From NCBI RefSeq assembly GCF_035938995.1, contig NZ_DASZGI010000166.1:1-64000 (forward strand): a stretch of 64,000 nucleotides of DNA. Direction: 5' to 3'. Below the pieces are notes generated by a model that saw only the letters and a list, made by a program, of their open reading frames with translations, was not told the DNA's origin and searched no databases. Source of the DNA: DASZGI01 sp035938995 (GTDB lineage: Bacteria; Actinomycetota; Actinomycetes; Streptomycetales; Catenulisporaceae). Below, in pieces: positions 7,921 through 17,032 of this stretch (the stretch's first letter is position 1; each line of letters starts with the position of its first letter). A program made the position numbers and the translations under genes.

Positions 7921-9698
7921 GCAACGCACCGCAGCCGCCGGAACCGCGGCAGCAGCCGGAGCAACAACGGCCGCTGCGTAGTGCGGCGTGGTTCGGTGAA
8001 GGCGAGGTCGGCGACCATCTGCGTGCATTCAGTCACCGTTCGCGGATGAGCCAGCTCGGTTACCTGCCCGGGGAGTATCTGGGCAGGCCGGTCATCGCGA
8101 TCCTCAACACGTGGTCTGATATCAATCCTTGTCATATGCACTTGCGCGAGCGGGCCGAGGCGGTCAAGCGCGGGGTGTGGCAGGCCGGTGGCTTCCCGCT
8201 GGAGTTCCCGGTCTCGACGCTGTCAGAGACCTTCCAGAAGCCGACTCCGATGCTCTATCGCAACCTACTGGCGATGGAGGCGGAGGAGCTGCTGCGCTCG
8301 TATCCGGTGGACGGCGCGGTGCTGATGGGCGGCTGCGACAAGACGACCCCGGCGCTGCTGATGGGCGCGACCAGCGCCGATCTGCCGGCTGTGTTCGTGC
8401 CGGCCGGGCCGATGCTGCGCGGGCACTACCGAGGCACGACGCTCGGCAGCGGCACCGACTTGTTCGGGTACTGGGACGAGCACCGCGCCGGACGGATTGG
8501 CGACTGCGAACTGGCCGAGGTCGGCCGCGGCCTGGCCCGCTCTCCCGGGCACTGCATGTCCATGGGCACCGCGTCCACGATGACCTCGGTCGCCGAGGTG
8601 CTCGGCGTCGCGCTGCCCGGCTCGGCGTCCATTCCGGCCGTCGACAGCGCGCACGAGCGGATGGCTGCGGCAAGCGGGATGCGCGCGGTCGCCCTGGTGC
8701 GCGAGGGCCGCACGATCCGCGAGTACCTGACCCGCGAGGCGTTCGAGGACGCGGCCGCGGCCGTATTCGCGCTCGGTGGTTCAACGAATGCTTTGATTCA
8801 CCTGATCGCGATGGCCGGGCGCGCCGGGGTGGCGTTGGGCCTTGATGACTTCGACGTGATCTCGCGCCGCGTGCCGGTGCTGGCGGACCTGCGGCCGTCC
8901 GGCGGGTATCTGATGGAAGACTTCTACTACGCGGGCGGCTTGCCGGGGCTGTTGTCCGAGCTGGCGAAAGTGCCCGGCGCGCTGCACACGCAGCGGCCGA
9001 CGGTCGGCGGCGGCACGCTGGGCGAGCACCTGGCCGCCGCGCGGGTGCACGACGCCCGGGTGATCCGCACGATCGACGAGCCCTGCGACCGCGAGGGCGG
9101 GCTGGCGGTACTGCGCGGCAATCTCGCGCCGGACGGCGCGGTGATCAAGTACATCGCGTCGCGCAACCCGAGCCTGCTCAAACACACCGGGCCCGCGGTG
9201 GTCTTCGACTCCTACCAGGAGCTGCGCGACGGCATCGACGACCCCGTACACGGGATCACGCCGGACACGGTGCTCGTGCTGCGCGGCGCCGGACCGATCG
9301 GCGGCCCCGGCATGCCGGAGTACGGCATGCTGCCGATCCCCAAGTACCTGTTGGAGGCCGGTGCCACCGATCTAGTGCGCATCTCCGACGCCCGGATGAG
9401 TGGCACCAGCTACGGCACCTGCGTCCTGCACATCGCGCCCGAGTCCCACGTCGGCGGCCCGCTGGCGCTGGTACGCACCGGCGACGCGATCAGCCTCGAC
9501 GTCGAAGCCAGGACCCTGACGCTCGACGTACCCGAAGCGAAACTGGAGCGCCGCCGCGCCGCCTGGCGCCGGCCGCAGCCCCCGTTCGAGCGTGGATACG
9601 GCTCGCTCTACCAGGAGCACGTCACCCAGGCGAATCAGGGCTGCGACTTCGACTTCCTGGCCCGGGAGGGCCGCAACCCGCAGCCCGACCCGCATTGA
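7908..9698 (+). CDS. IlvD/Edd-family sugar-acid dehydratase
   Basis: 596 residues with the three cluster-binding cysteines of the family (DINPCHMH, MGGCDKTTPALL, GHCMSMGTASTM). The lysine after GCD would coordinate Mg. The PAGPMLRGHYRG and GSASIPAVDS regions resemble pentonate dehydratases (L-arabinonate/D-xylonate type) more than branched-chain dihydroxyacid dehydratase. The start overlaps the upstream lyase by 13 bases. The expected reaction is dehydration of an aldonate to a 2-keto-3-deoxy acid, which feeds the upstream enzyme. The substrate is unproven; plant-cell-wall L-arabinose derivatives would suit the neighbourhood. Confidence 0.85.
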   Translation: MAAVSNAPQPPEPRQQPEQQRPLRSAAWFGEGEVGDHLRAFSHRSRMSQLGYLPGEYLGRPVIAILNTWSDINPCHMHLRERAEAVKRGVWQAGGFPLEFPVSTLSETFQKPTPMLYRNLLAMEAEELLRSYPVDGAVLMGGCDKTTPALLMGATSADLPAVFVPAGPMLRGHYRGTTLGSGTDLFGYWDEHRAGRIGDCELAEVGRGLARSPGHCMSMGTASTMTSVAEVLGVALPGSASIPAVDSAHERMAAASGMRAVALVREGRTIREYLTREAFEDAAAAVFALGGSTNALIHLIAMAGRAGVALGLDDFDVISRRVPVLADLRPSGGYLMEDFYYAGGLPGLLSELAKVPGALHTQRPTVGGGTLGEHLAAARVHDARVIRTIDEPCDREGGLAVLRGNLAPDGAVIKYIASRNPSLLKHTGPAVVFDSYQELRDGIDDPVHGITPDTVLVLRGAGPIGGPGMPEYGMLPIPKYLLEAGATDLVRISDARMSGTSYGTCVLHIAPESHVGGPLALVRTGDAISLDVEARTLTLDVPEAKLERRRAAWRRPQPPFERGYGSLYQEHVTQANQGCDFDFLAREGRNPQPDPH

Positions 9699-9794
9699 GG
9701 CTGGCCGGCCCGGCTCGGTTCATCGCTCGGCTCACGTAACTCAGATCACCGCACGGCTCAACCCCTTACGACGATGTAGGAGGTGCGGAACCCC

Positions 9795-11021
9795 ATGTCC
9801 GCTCAGCTTCCCGAGATCAGCCGCCGGACCCTGCTCGGCACGCTCGCCGCCGGCGCCGCGGCCCCGGTGCTCGCCGCGTGCGGCGCGCCGGGCAGCGCCA
9901 CCTCGACCAGCAGTTCGGCGCCGACCGTCGCGTCGACACCGGGCAAACCGGTCACGCTGAACATCCTGGACGTGGCCGGCAATCTGGCGCTGACCAAACC
10001 GGCCATCCAGGCGTTCGCCAAGGCGCATCCGGAGATTGTCTCCGGCGTGACCTACACCACCGGCACCGCGCCGCAGCTCGCCGCCAAGATCGAGGCGCAG
10101 CAGCAGGCCGGCAACGTGCAGACGCATCTGGTGCTCACCGGCACCGACGGCCTGTCCGCCGGGATCAAGCTCGGCCTGTGGCAGAACGTGAAGACGTACT
10201 ACACGCAGTTCTTCCCGTCGCTGATGGACAACTACCAGGCCGCCGCGGCGGACATGGCGACGCTGGCCCAGGATCAGGGCATCGAAATAATCTGGTACCC
10301 CTCCGGGCCGCTGATCGAGTACAACCCGGCGAAGGTCGCCACACCGCCGGACACGACGGATGCGCTGCTGGAATGGGCCAAGGCCAACCCCGGCAAGTAC
10401 CAGTACGCGCAGCCGCGCAACTCAGGACCCGGACGCACCTGGCTGATGGGACTGCCCTACCTGCTCGGCGACTCGGACCCCGGCGACCCGACCAACGGAT
10501 GGTCGAAGACGTGGGCTTATCTCACGGAGCTGAACAAGTACGTCTCCAGCTACCCGTCCGGCACGACCGCGACCATGAAGAACATCGCGTCCGGCACCGT
10601 CGACATCATCGCCTCGACCACCGGCTGGTACATCAACGCGCGCGCCATCGGCACCGTGCCCGCTTCGGTCAAGGTCGCCAAGTTCCAGTCCTTCACCTGG
10701 GTCACCGACGCGCAGTACGGCGTCATCCCCAAGGGCGTCTCGGACGACGTGCTGATCGCCGACCTGCGGCTGCTGCAATGGCTGCTCACGCCCGAGCAGC
10801 AGGCGGTCACCTACGACCAGGGCTACTTCTATCCGGGTCCCGCGGTGAAGAACGTGCCGCTGACGGCGGCTCCGGCCGCCTCGCAGCAGGTGATCGCGCA
10901 GTACGGCGTGCCGGACTTCGACACCTGGATGACGCAGTACCCGATGCGCAACTCGCTGCCCGCCGACGCCCAGGTCACCGCGTTCGACCTGTGGGACAAG
11001 AACATCGGCTCGACGAAGTGA
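9795..11021 (+). CDS. ABC transporter substrate-binding lipoprotein
   Basis: About 408 residues. The N-terminus combines a twin-arginine motif (SRRTLLG) with a lipobox (LAAC), so the protein is probably a Tat-exported lipoprotein. The mature part has the layout of the extracellular solute-binding type found with PotABCD/FbpABC-like importers. ATG 9795 follows a strong AGGAGGTG. It is the first gene of an importer set that continues with ATPase and two permeases. It probably binds a sugar acid or oligosaccharide product given its neighbours; the family often binds polyamines or other small anions, so the ligand is open. Confidence 0.85.
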   Translation: MSAQLPEISRRTLLGTLAAGAAAPVLAACGAPGSATSTSSSAPTVASTPGKPVTLNILDVAGNLALTKPAIQAFAKAHPEIVSGVTYTTGTAPQLAAKIEAQQQAGNVQTHLVLTGTDGLSAGIKLGLWQNVKTYYTQFFPSLMDNYQAAAADMATLAQDQGIEIIWYPSGPLIEYNPAKVATPPDTTDALLEWAKANPGKYQYAQPRNSGPGRTWLMGLPYLLGDSDPGDPTNGWSKTWAYLTELNKYVSSYPSGTTATMKNIASGTVDIIASTTGWYINARAIGTVPASVKVAKFQSFTWVTDAQYGVIPKGVSDDVLIADLRLLQWLLTPEQQAVTYDQGYFYPGPAVKNVPLTAAPAASQQVIAQYGVPDFDTWMTQYPMRNSLPADAQVTAFDLWDKNIGSTK

Positions 11022-11057
11022 CGAAGGACCCTGAGCCGAGAAGGACCATGAGCCGTC

Positions 11058-12242
11058 ATGAGTAACGCCGTGCAAAGCCCGCAGCCGGCGCCGCCCGGCT
11101 CCGTGCGCGCGGCCGCCCGCGAGCGCGCCGGGGACAAGCGTTTCAGCGAGCTGCGACTGAACGGGATCAGCCGCGCGTACGGCGGGCACGTCGCGCTGCA
11201 CCCGCTCGACCTGACCGTCCGCGGCGGCGAGTTCATCGCGCTGCTCGGGCCGTCCGGCTGCGGCAAGACCACGGCGCTGAGCAGCATCGCCGGGCTGCTG
11301 CCGCTGACCGCCGGGTCGATCGAGCTGGACGGCCGGCGGATCGACACGCTGCCGCCGGAGCGGCGCGGGTTCGGCATGGTCTTCCAGAACTACGCGCTCT
11401 TCCCCCACCTGACCGTGCGCTCGAACGTGGCGTTCGGCCTGAAGATGCGCAAGCTGCCGAAAGCGCAGATCAACCAGCGGGTCGACGACGTGCTGACGCT
11501 TGTGCGCCTGACAGAGCACGCACACAAGCACCCGGCGCAGCTGTCCGGCGGCCAACAGCAGCGGGTCGCGATCGCCCGCGCGATCGTGCTCGAACCGCCG
11601 CTGGTGCTGATGGACGAGCCGTTGTCCAACCTCGACGCCGCGCTGCGCCTGGACATGCGCGCCGAGATCCGGCGCATCCACCAGGAGTTCGGCCTCACCA
11701 CGCTGTACGTCACGCACGACCAGGAGGAGGCGCTCTCGCTGGCCGACCGGCTCGTCGTGCTCGATTCGGGCCACGTCGCGCAGATCGGCACGCCGGCCGA
11801 GCTGTACGAGACGCCGGCCAGCGCGTACGTCGCGGCGTTCATGGGCTATCGCAACATCCTCACGCTCACTGCCGACGCCGTGGACGCGGCCGGGGTGCGC
11901 GCGAGCGGACGCGGAATCTCGTTGCTGGGCAAGGCGAGGCAGCATGCGGACGGCCGGGTCGGCGAGCAGATCAAGCAGGGCTCGAAGGTGCGGGTCGCGG
12001 TGCGGCCCGAGGATCTGAGGGTCGTGCATGACGGCGCGCAGGCGGGTGCGGGCGTCTCCGCGGTCTTCGACGTGGCGGCCGAGGTCGTCGAGTACCACGG
12101 CCGCGGCTTCCACATCGACGCGCTCACCCCGGCAGGCGACCGGATTCACCTGCGCACCGACGTGCGTGTCGCGCCGGGCGATCCGCTGCGCCTGACCGTG
12201 TCCCCCGAGCGCGTCCTCGTCTTCCCTGGAGCGGACGAATGA
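11058..12242 (+). CDS. ABC importer ATPase (PotA/MalK-like, with TOBE domain)
   Basis: 394 residues. Walker A GPSGCGKTT, Q-loop (VFQNYALFPHLTV), signature LSGGQQQRVAIARAI, Walker B LVLMDEPLSNLD and switch histidine in YVTHDQEEA are all intact. The C-terminal 120 residues form a TOBE-type regulatory region (VAVRPEDLRV). It overlaps the following permease by 4 bases (ATGA). It energises the importer encoded by the flanking genes. Confidence 0.95.
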   Translation: MSNAVQSPQPAPPGSVRAAARERAGDKRFSELRLNGISRAYGGHVALHPLDLTVRGGEFIALLGPSGCGKTTALSSIAGLLPLTAGSIELDGRRIDTLPPERRGFGMVFQNYALFPHLTVRSNVAFGLKMRKLPKAQINQRVDDVLTLVRLTEHAHKHPAQLSGGQQQRVAIARAIVLEPPLVLMDEPLSNLDAALRLDMRAEIRRIHQEFGLTTLYVTHDQEEALSLADRLVVLDSGHVAQIGTPAELYETPASAYVAAFMGYRNILTLTADAVDAAGVRASGRGISLLGKARQHADGRVGEQIKQGSKVRVAVRPEDLRVVHDGAQAGAGVSAVFDVAAEVVEYHGRGFHIDALTPAGDRIHLRTDVRVAPGDPLRLTVSPERVLVFPGADE

Positions 12243-13162
12243 GCACACTGACCGAACCGGCAGGAGTGCGCCCGCCGCGCCCCGCGTTGCGCCACCGCCT
12301 GGCCGAGCGTGGGATCGATCGTACGCTGCTGCTGCTCGTACCCGCCGTCGTCGCGATGATCGCGCTGTTCTGCTATCCGTTCATCTACGGGCTCGGACTC
12401 TCGTTCCAGCCGCAGGGCGAGAACGCGGGCCACGGGATATTCGCCTCCTACCGCGCGTTCTTCGACGACGGCTTCGCCCGCGGCTCGATCGGCACGACCT
12501 TCCGGCTGGCCATCCCGGCGGCACTCATCAACGTCGGGCTCGCCGTGCCGATCTCCTATCGGATGCGCTCGGAGTTCCGCGGCAAGCGGGTGCTGCTGAC
12601 GCTGCTGGTCATCCCGATCACGCTCGGGACCGTGCTGACCGCGGAGGGCATCCTCGAGTACTTCGGGCCGGTCGGCTGGTTCAACTCGACGCTCAGGCTG
12701 CTGCATCTGACCGCCAGCCCGATCACGCTGATCAACGACTACTGGGGCGTGCTGTTCTCGCTGATCATCAGCGGGTTCCCGTTCGCCTTCCTGCTGATCC
12801 ACTCCTACCTCTCCGGCATCCACCCCTCGCTGGAGAAGGCCGCCGCGACCCTCGGCGCGGGCTGGTGGCAGCGCTTCCGGCACGTCACCTTCCCGCTGCT
12901 ACTGCCGGGGCTGCTGACCACGTTCTGCCTGACTTTCGTGCTCGCGTTCGCCGTCTTCCCCTCGGCGATGATCGTCGGCGACCCGGACGGCAAGACCCAC
13001 GTGATCTCCATCGAGGCCTATGAGCAGGCGCTGCAGAAGTTCAACTATTCGCAGGGCTGCGCGATCGCCATGGTCATGACCGCGCTGATGCTGGCCGTGA
13101 TCGGCGCCGCCATGGCGCTGCGCTCCCGCCTCTACATCGGTGCGACTGGAGGCAAGGGATGA
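12239..13162 (+). CDS. ABC importer permease 1 (PotB-like)
   Basis: 307 residues with six predicted membrane segments and the inner-membrane coupling loop LEKAAATLGAGWWQRFRHVT (EAA motif) at about residues 200-220. It overlaps the ATPase gene and the second permease gene by 4 bases each, so the operon is co-translated. Confidence 0.93.
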   Translation: MSTLTEPAGVRPPRPALRHRLAERGIDRTLLLLVPAVVAMIALFCYPFIYGLGLSFQPQGENAGHGIFASYRAFFDDGFARGSIGTTFRLAIPAALINVGLAVPISYRMRSEFRGKRVLLTLLVIPITLGTVLTAEGILEYFGPVGWFNSTLRLLHLTASPITLINDYWGVLFSLIISGFPFAFLLIHSYLSGIHPSLEKAAATLGAGWWQRFRHVTFPLLLPGLLTTFCLTFVLAFAVFPSAMIVGDPDGKTHVISIEAYEQALQKFNYSQGCAIAMVMTALMLAVIGAAMALRSRLYIGATGGKG

Positions 13163-14007
13163 GCACCGTGACTGCCGACGCGCGCCGCCGCGCGGTGACG
13201 CTGCGTCCCGGCGCGTGGCTGGTGTGGGGCGTCGTCGTGTTCTTCCTGCTGAACCTGATCGGCCTGGTCGGCACGGTGGTGCTCGACTCGTTCGCCCGTA
13301 CCTGGTTCAACGGCTGGCTGCCGCGCGGATATTCAAGCTCGAACTACTCGGCCGCGTGGAGCGAGTTCGACCTCGGACAGGTGATGACGGTCACCTTCGA
13401 GGTCTCCTTCCTCGTGGTCGGCATCTCGCTGCTGCTCGGCGTCCCGGCGGCGTACGCGCTGGCCCGGCGCTCCTTCCCGGGCAAGAAGGCGGTGATGCTG
13501 CTGCTCGTGCTGCCGATCCTGGTGCCGCCGATCGCCTATGGCATCCCGCTGGCCACCGTGCTCTACAAGTTCCACCTGGCCGGCTCGCTGACCGGGGTCG
13601 TGCTCGCGAACCTGGTGCCGTCCATCCCGTTCGTCGTCTACACGATGACGCCGTTCATCGAGCAGATCGACCCGCGGCTCGAGGCGGCGGCCCGGATGTG
13701 CGGCGCGCCGACCCGCGCGGTACTCGTGCGGATCATCGCGCCGCTGCTGCTGCCGGGCATGCTCGCGGCCGGAATCCTGGTCCTGGTACGCACGTTCGGC
13801 ATGTTCGAACTCACCTTCCTCACCGCCGGGCCGACCAGCCAGACGCTGGTGGTCAGCCTGTTCTCGGCGGTGTTCTCGGCAGGCATCCGCAGCGCTCAGT
13901 CCATCGACGCGATGGCAGTCGTCTACACCGGCTCCATGCTGGTGCTCCTGGTCCTGGCGCTGCGCTTCGTCAATCCCACCCAACTGGTCGCCCGCACCCG
14001 CGACTGA
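13159..14007 (+). CDS. ABC importer permease 2 (PotC-like)
   Basis: 282 residues with six hydrophobic segments and an EAA-type loop (LEAAARMCGAPTRAVL). This is the last gene of the importer operon. Its stop is followed immediately by a tandem 7-base repeat (14011-14031). Confidence 0.93.
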   Translation: MSTVTADARRRAVTLRPGAWLVWGVVVFFLLNLIGLVGTVVLDSFARTWFNGWLPRGYSSSNYSAAWSEFDLGQVMTVTFEVSFLVVGISLLLGVPAAYALARRSFPGKKAVMLLLVLPILVPPIAYGIPLATVLYKFHLAGSLTGVVLANLVPSIPFVVYTMTPFIEQIDPRLEAAARMCGAPTRAVLVRIIAPLLLPGMLAAGILVLVRTFGMFELTFLTAGPTSQTLVVSLFSAVFSAGIRSAQSIDAMAVVYTGSMLVLLVLALRFVNPTQLVARTRD

Positions 14008-14010
14008 CGG

Positions 14011-14031
14011 CTGACAGCTGACAGCTGACAG
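14011..14031. repeat. Tandem heptamer (CTGACAG x3)
   Basis: Three exact copies of CTGACAG directly after the permease stop. They provide stop codons in several frames. Similar CTGAC-rich tracts follow the stop at 18400. Confidence 0.7.
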
Positions 14032-14066
14032 CTCACGACTCAAAAGGAAGGCTGAAAGGCTCTGCT

Positions 14067-14945
14067 CTATGAGGTCAGGGAGCTGAACGGCACCGACCCG
14101 CAGGCGGAAAAGGTCTGAGACGCCGCCTGCTCGCGTAGGCCGGTCAGAACGGCGAGCCGATCTTCGGCCAGGATGCGCGAGGTCGTGACGCGTTCGGGGT
14201 ACCGGCTCATGAACGTGCCGGTGAAGTGTGTGCCGTAGTGGAGATAGTCGTCGCCTGACATGCCCGCGGTCACCGGCGCGCCGGGCAGCGGCCTGACGCA
14301 GCTCTGGAAGTTTGGCACGTGGAAGTACGTCATCGTGTACTGCTCACGCGCCTCCGGCTGCGGCTGCGGACACTGCGGCGCGGGCGACAGTATCCCGCCG
14401 GTGAGGAACCGCAGGACGGCGCCGGGCAGTACGGTCAGCTCGTCCGAGTCGTCCCTTATCGCGATCACCAGCAACCCGTCTTTTCCGGCTTCGGCCGCAG
14501 GGTCGATCGCCGCGCGTCGCGGGGGGATGCGCGCAGCGCGCAGATGGTGCCAGCCGCTCCACGTCAGCCGGGCGAACACACCCGGATCGTCGAGCCCGAG
14601 GTCCTGCGCCGCCTCTCGCAGCATTCTGTCGGCCATGACGCCGAGCGCGTCGGTGAGGGCGAGCATCGCGCGCCGGAATTCCGCGTCCGGCCAGGGCGCC
14701 GGGCCGTGGCAGGGCCAGCGTTCGCGCACCCGGGGATCGGGCGGCGCGATGTCCTGGCAGACGGTGAACACCTCGCAGCCCGCCGCCTCGGCTCGGTCGT
14801 GGTCCTCCCCCGGCGCGGCGTATCCGGCATAGGTCAGATCGCTGACGAAGCGCGACTTGCGGCCGGGCGGCTGCGCGAAGAACCGGCGCAGCGACGCGAA
14901 GGCACGCTGGACCCGCGGCCGCAGCGCGTCTTCGTCCCCTGTCAC
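14067..14945 (-). CDS. Isopenicillin-N-synthase-like (2OG-Fe oxygenase fold) protein lacking visible metal triad
   Basis: About 292 residues. The start is GTG 14945, whose GTGA overlaps the stop of the upstream STAS gene. N-terminal features (FASLRRFFAQPPGRKSRF, then YAGYAAPGED) and the end (YTMTYFHVPNF ... DDYLHYG) match the IPNS-like dioxygenase family. In the region where HxD and the distal H should lie I read IPPRRAAIDPAAEAGKDGLL and ILSPAPQCPQP, with no HxD and no histidine at the third position. It may therefore be a non-catalytic relative, or a divergent enzyme that binds metal differently. Confidence 0.6.
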   Translation of the reverse strand: MTGDEDALRPRVQRAFASLRRFFAQPPGRKSRFVSDLTYAGYAAPGEDHDRAEAAGCEVFTVCQDIAPPDPRVRERWPCHGPAPWPDAEFRRAMLALTDALGVMADRMLREAAQDLGLDDPGVFARLTWSGWHHLRAARIPPRRAAIDPAAEAGKDGLLVIAIRDDSDELTVLPGAVLRFLTGGILSPAPQCPQPQPEAREQYTMTYFHVPNFQSCVRPLPGAPVTAGMSGDDYLHYGTHFTGTFMSRYPERVTTSRILAEDRLAVLTGLREQAASQTFSACGSVPFSSLTS

Positions 14946-15352
14946 CGTCGGTTCCCCGTACCGGGGCTCCCGTGCGGGGGAGCCCCGGCGGCCAGGGCGG
15001 TCCCGAGGTCGGGCAGGGCCGGCAGCCGCCGGTCGCCGCTCAGGACCCGAAGATGCTCGCGCACGGTGCCGGGCGGGCACACCAGCCGCATGCTCCCGCC
15101 GAGCTCCGCCGCCCGGTCGCGGGCGCGCACCAGCGCCCGGAAGCCGCCGGAGTCGAGGAAGGTGACCGGGGTCAGGTCCACGATCACGTCGGGCCGCGCC
15201 GGGCTGAGCGCGCCGGCCAGCTCCCGCTCCACGGTCCGCTCGGCCGCGCAGTCGATCTCCCCGGACAGCTCCACCACGAGCCAGCCGTCGACGACATAGT
15301 GGAATGCGGAGTGCAGTCCTGGCGGCGGCGCAGCGCGTGAACCCGGGTCCAT
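14942..15352 (-). CDS. STAS-domain anti-sigma-factor antagonist
   Basis: About 136 residues. The core VIVDLTPVTFLDSGGFRALV carries the phosphorylatable serine of SpoIIAA/RsbV-type antagonists. GGAGAG stands at proper distance from ATG 15352. The gene is coupled to the oxygenase-like gene by a 4-base overlap and diverges from the XRE regulator. No anti-sigma kinase is nearby, so partner and regulon are unknown. Confidence 0.85.
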   Translation of the reverse strand: MDPGSRAAPPPGLHSAFHYVVDGWLVVELSGEIDCAAERTVERELAGALSPARPDVIVDLTPVTFLDSGGFRALVRARDRAAELGGSMRLVCPPGTVREHLRVLSGDRRLPALPDLGTALAAGAPPHGSPGTGNRR

Positions 15353-15417
15353 GATCAACGCTCTCTCCGTCTCGTCGTCGCCACTCCGCGTCCTTCACCG
15401 CCTCCACAGTACCTGGT

Positions 15418-15428
15418 GTATGAGATAC
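15418..15428. promoter_or_regulatory. Short palindrome in divergent intergenic region
   Basis: GTATGAGATAC has matching arms (GTAT/ATAC) and lies between the STAS and XRE genes, with related GCAT/ATGC elements following. It is a candidate operator for the adjacent XRE regulator. Confidence 0.35.
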
Positions 15429-15536
15429 GATCGGTGGGCTGATGCAACAGTCGCATCTCCTATGCGGAATCGGCATACGCACGCGCCGGGCACGGTCCGA
15501 AGCACGAGGTTCGAAGTCGACGCAGACGGGAGACCA

Positions 15537-16928
15537 ATGCTGATCTCGACACCGGACGGCGAGCCGGCCGCCGGCCGGCCATGGGGCTCCGGCTACGCGC
15601 TGAGCCCGTTGCCGGTCGTCTTCTGGCGGTCCTGGGAGGTGACCCGCGCCGCCTCGGCCGGGACGCCCGGCGCGGTGATCGCGCTCGCGCGCCAGGCCCA
15701 CGGGCTGAGCCAGGCCGAGCTCGGCGCGCTGGCGGGTTTCTCGCAGTCCGCGCTCTCCCGGCTGGAGTCCGGCGGCAATCCCGGCTACGACATCAGGGTC
15801 CTCAAGTCGCTGGGCCGGCTGCTGGGGGTTCCGCCGCGCCTGCTCGGCCTCGCGGACGAGGGCGGTACGCCGGCCGCCGCGGCGCAGATGACCGCCGCCC
15901 TGCCGCGCACCGCGGTGGACCGCAAGTCGGTGCTCGACGCGTGCATCGCCGCGATCGTCGGCGCGCCGACCGCGCGGGCGTGGCGGCTCGCGGACGACGG
16001 CCTGCCCGCGGACGAGCAGACGGTGCACAGCCTGCTCGTGGTGCGCCGCCTGGTGAACGACGCGGACAACTGGATCGGCGCGGGGAATCTGGCGCCCGCG
16101 ATCGCCGAGCTGTACGGGCTGATCGACCGGATGCGGCGGGCCGCGAAGGGCGAGATGCGCCGGTGGCTGCTGGACGTGACCGCGCTGTACGCCGAGTTCT
16201 ACGGCTGGCTGTGCCAGGAGATCGGCGACCTGCGCGGCGCCGCCGAGTGGACCGAGCGCGCGCTCCAACAGGCCCAGGCCGCGGACGACCGGGACCTGGT
16301 CGCGTACGCCTACGTGCGCATGGCGCAGCTGGCCGAATGCGACCACGACGATGACCGGGTCATCGGTCTGTCCCGCGCCGCGCTGCGCGAGCCGGACATC
16401 AAGATGCAGGTGCGCGGCCTGGCTCTGCAGCAGAAGGCGCGCGGCCACGCCCTCGCCCGGGACGAGTCGTCCTGTCTGCGCGCGCTGGACCGGGTGCGCG
16501 AGCTCGACCTGCCCGACGTGCCGCCGTGGAGCGACGAGTACCGGGTCGGCTACTACTTCAGCGCGCACCACCAGAGCGCGCAGCGCGCCTCCTCGCTGCT
16601 GGACCTCGGACGTGTGCGCGAGGCGATCGCGTCGTACGAGCGGCACCGCGACAGCTGGGAGCAGCTGTGCCGGTGGGAACAGGCGGTGCACACCGCACGG
16701 CTCGCCCGCGCGTACGCGCTCGTCGGCGAGGTCGAGCACGCCGCGGCCGTAGGCTCGCAGGCGCTGGGGCTGGGCGCCGGGACCGCCTCCGCGCTGGTGG
16801 TGACCGAGCTGCGCAAGCTCGACGCCTGGCGCGGCGTGCCGGCCATCGCGAGCCTCACCGCGGAACTGGAGTCCGCGGCGCCGGAGTCCGCGGCGGTGGA
16901 ACCTGCCGCCTCAGACAGTGAAACCTGA
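15537..16928 (+). CDS. XRE-family regulator with TPR-like C-terminal region
   Basis: About 463 residues from ATG 15537, preceded by GGGAG. A helix-turn-helix lies near residues 50-75 (LSQAELGALAGFSQSALSRL). The remaining 350 residues are helical with TPR-like periodicity, as in many actinobacterial XRE regulators that sense peptides or partner proteins. It diverges from the STAS/oxygenase-like pair and may control it. Confidence 0.85.
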   Translation: MLISTPDGEPAAGRPWGSGYALSPLPVVFWRSWEVTRAASAGTPGAVIALARQAHGLSQAELGALAGFSQSALSRLESGGNPGYDIRVLKSLGRLLGVPPRLLGLADEGGTPAAAAQMTAALPRTAVDRKSVLDACIAAIVGAPTARAWRLADDGLPADEQTVHSLLVVRRLVNDADNWIGAGNLAPAIAELYGLIDRMRRAAKGEMRRWLLDVTALYAEFYGWLCQEIGDLRGAAEWTERALQQAQAADDRDLVAYAYVRMAQLAECDHDDDRVIGLSRAALREPDIKMQVRGLALQQKARGHALARDESSCLRALDRVRELDLPDVPPWSDEYRVGYYFSAHHQSAQRASSLLDLGRVREAIASYERHRDSWEQLCRWEQAVHTARLARAYALVGEVEHAAAVGSQALGLGAGTASALVVTELRKLDAWRGVPAIASLTAELESAAPESAAVEPAASDSET

Positions 16929-16929
16929 T

Positions 16930-16951
16930 GAAACATCGGATCAATTCTTGT
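16930..16951 (+). promoter_or_regulatory. Conserved directional motif, copy A
   Basis: TGAAACATCGGATCAATT and the following CTTG match copies at 27.18, 27.25 and 36.57 kb. Each points toward a gene start about 90-130 bases away. Here the target is the GH27 gene at 17033. It is a candidate operator or promoter element shared by the locus. Confidence 0.6.
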
Positions 16952-17032
16952 TCTGGTGTGTCGGCCGGAGTAAACCTCTGATCCGAAGACTGGATTAGTA
17001 CGCGGTGCCGGACATACACCGATAGGACACCG

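Noticed and set aside
14067..16739. A long minus-strand frame of 890 codons
   Set aside because: Only its last 292 codons are protein-like. The rest lies opposite the STAS and XRE genes and is a high-GC shadow.
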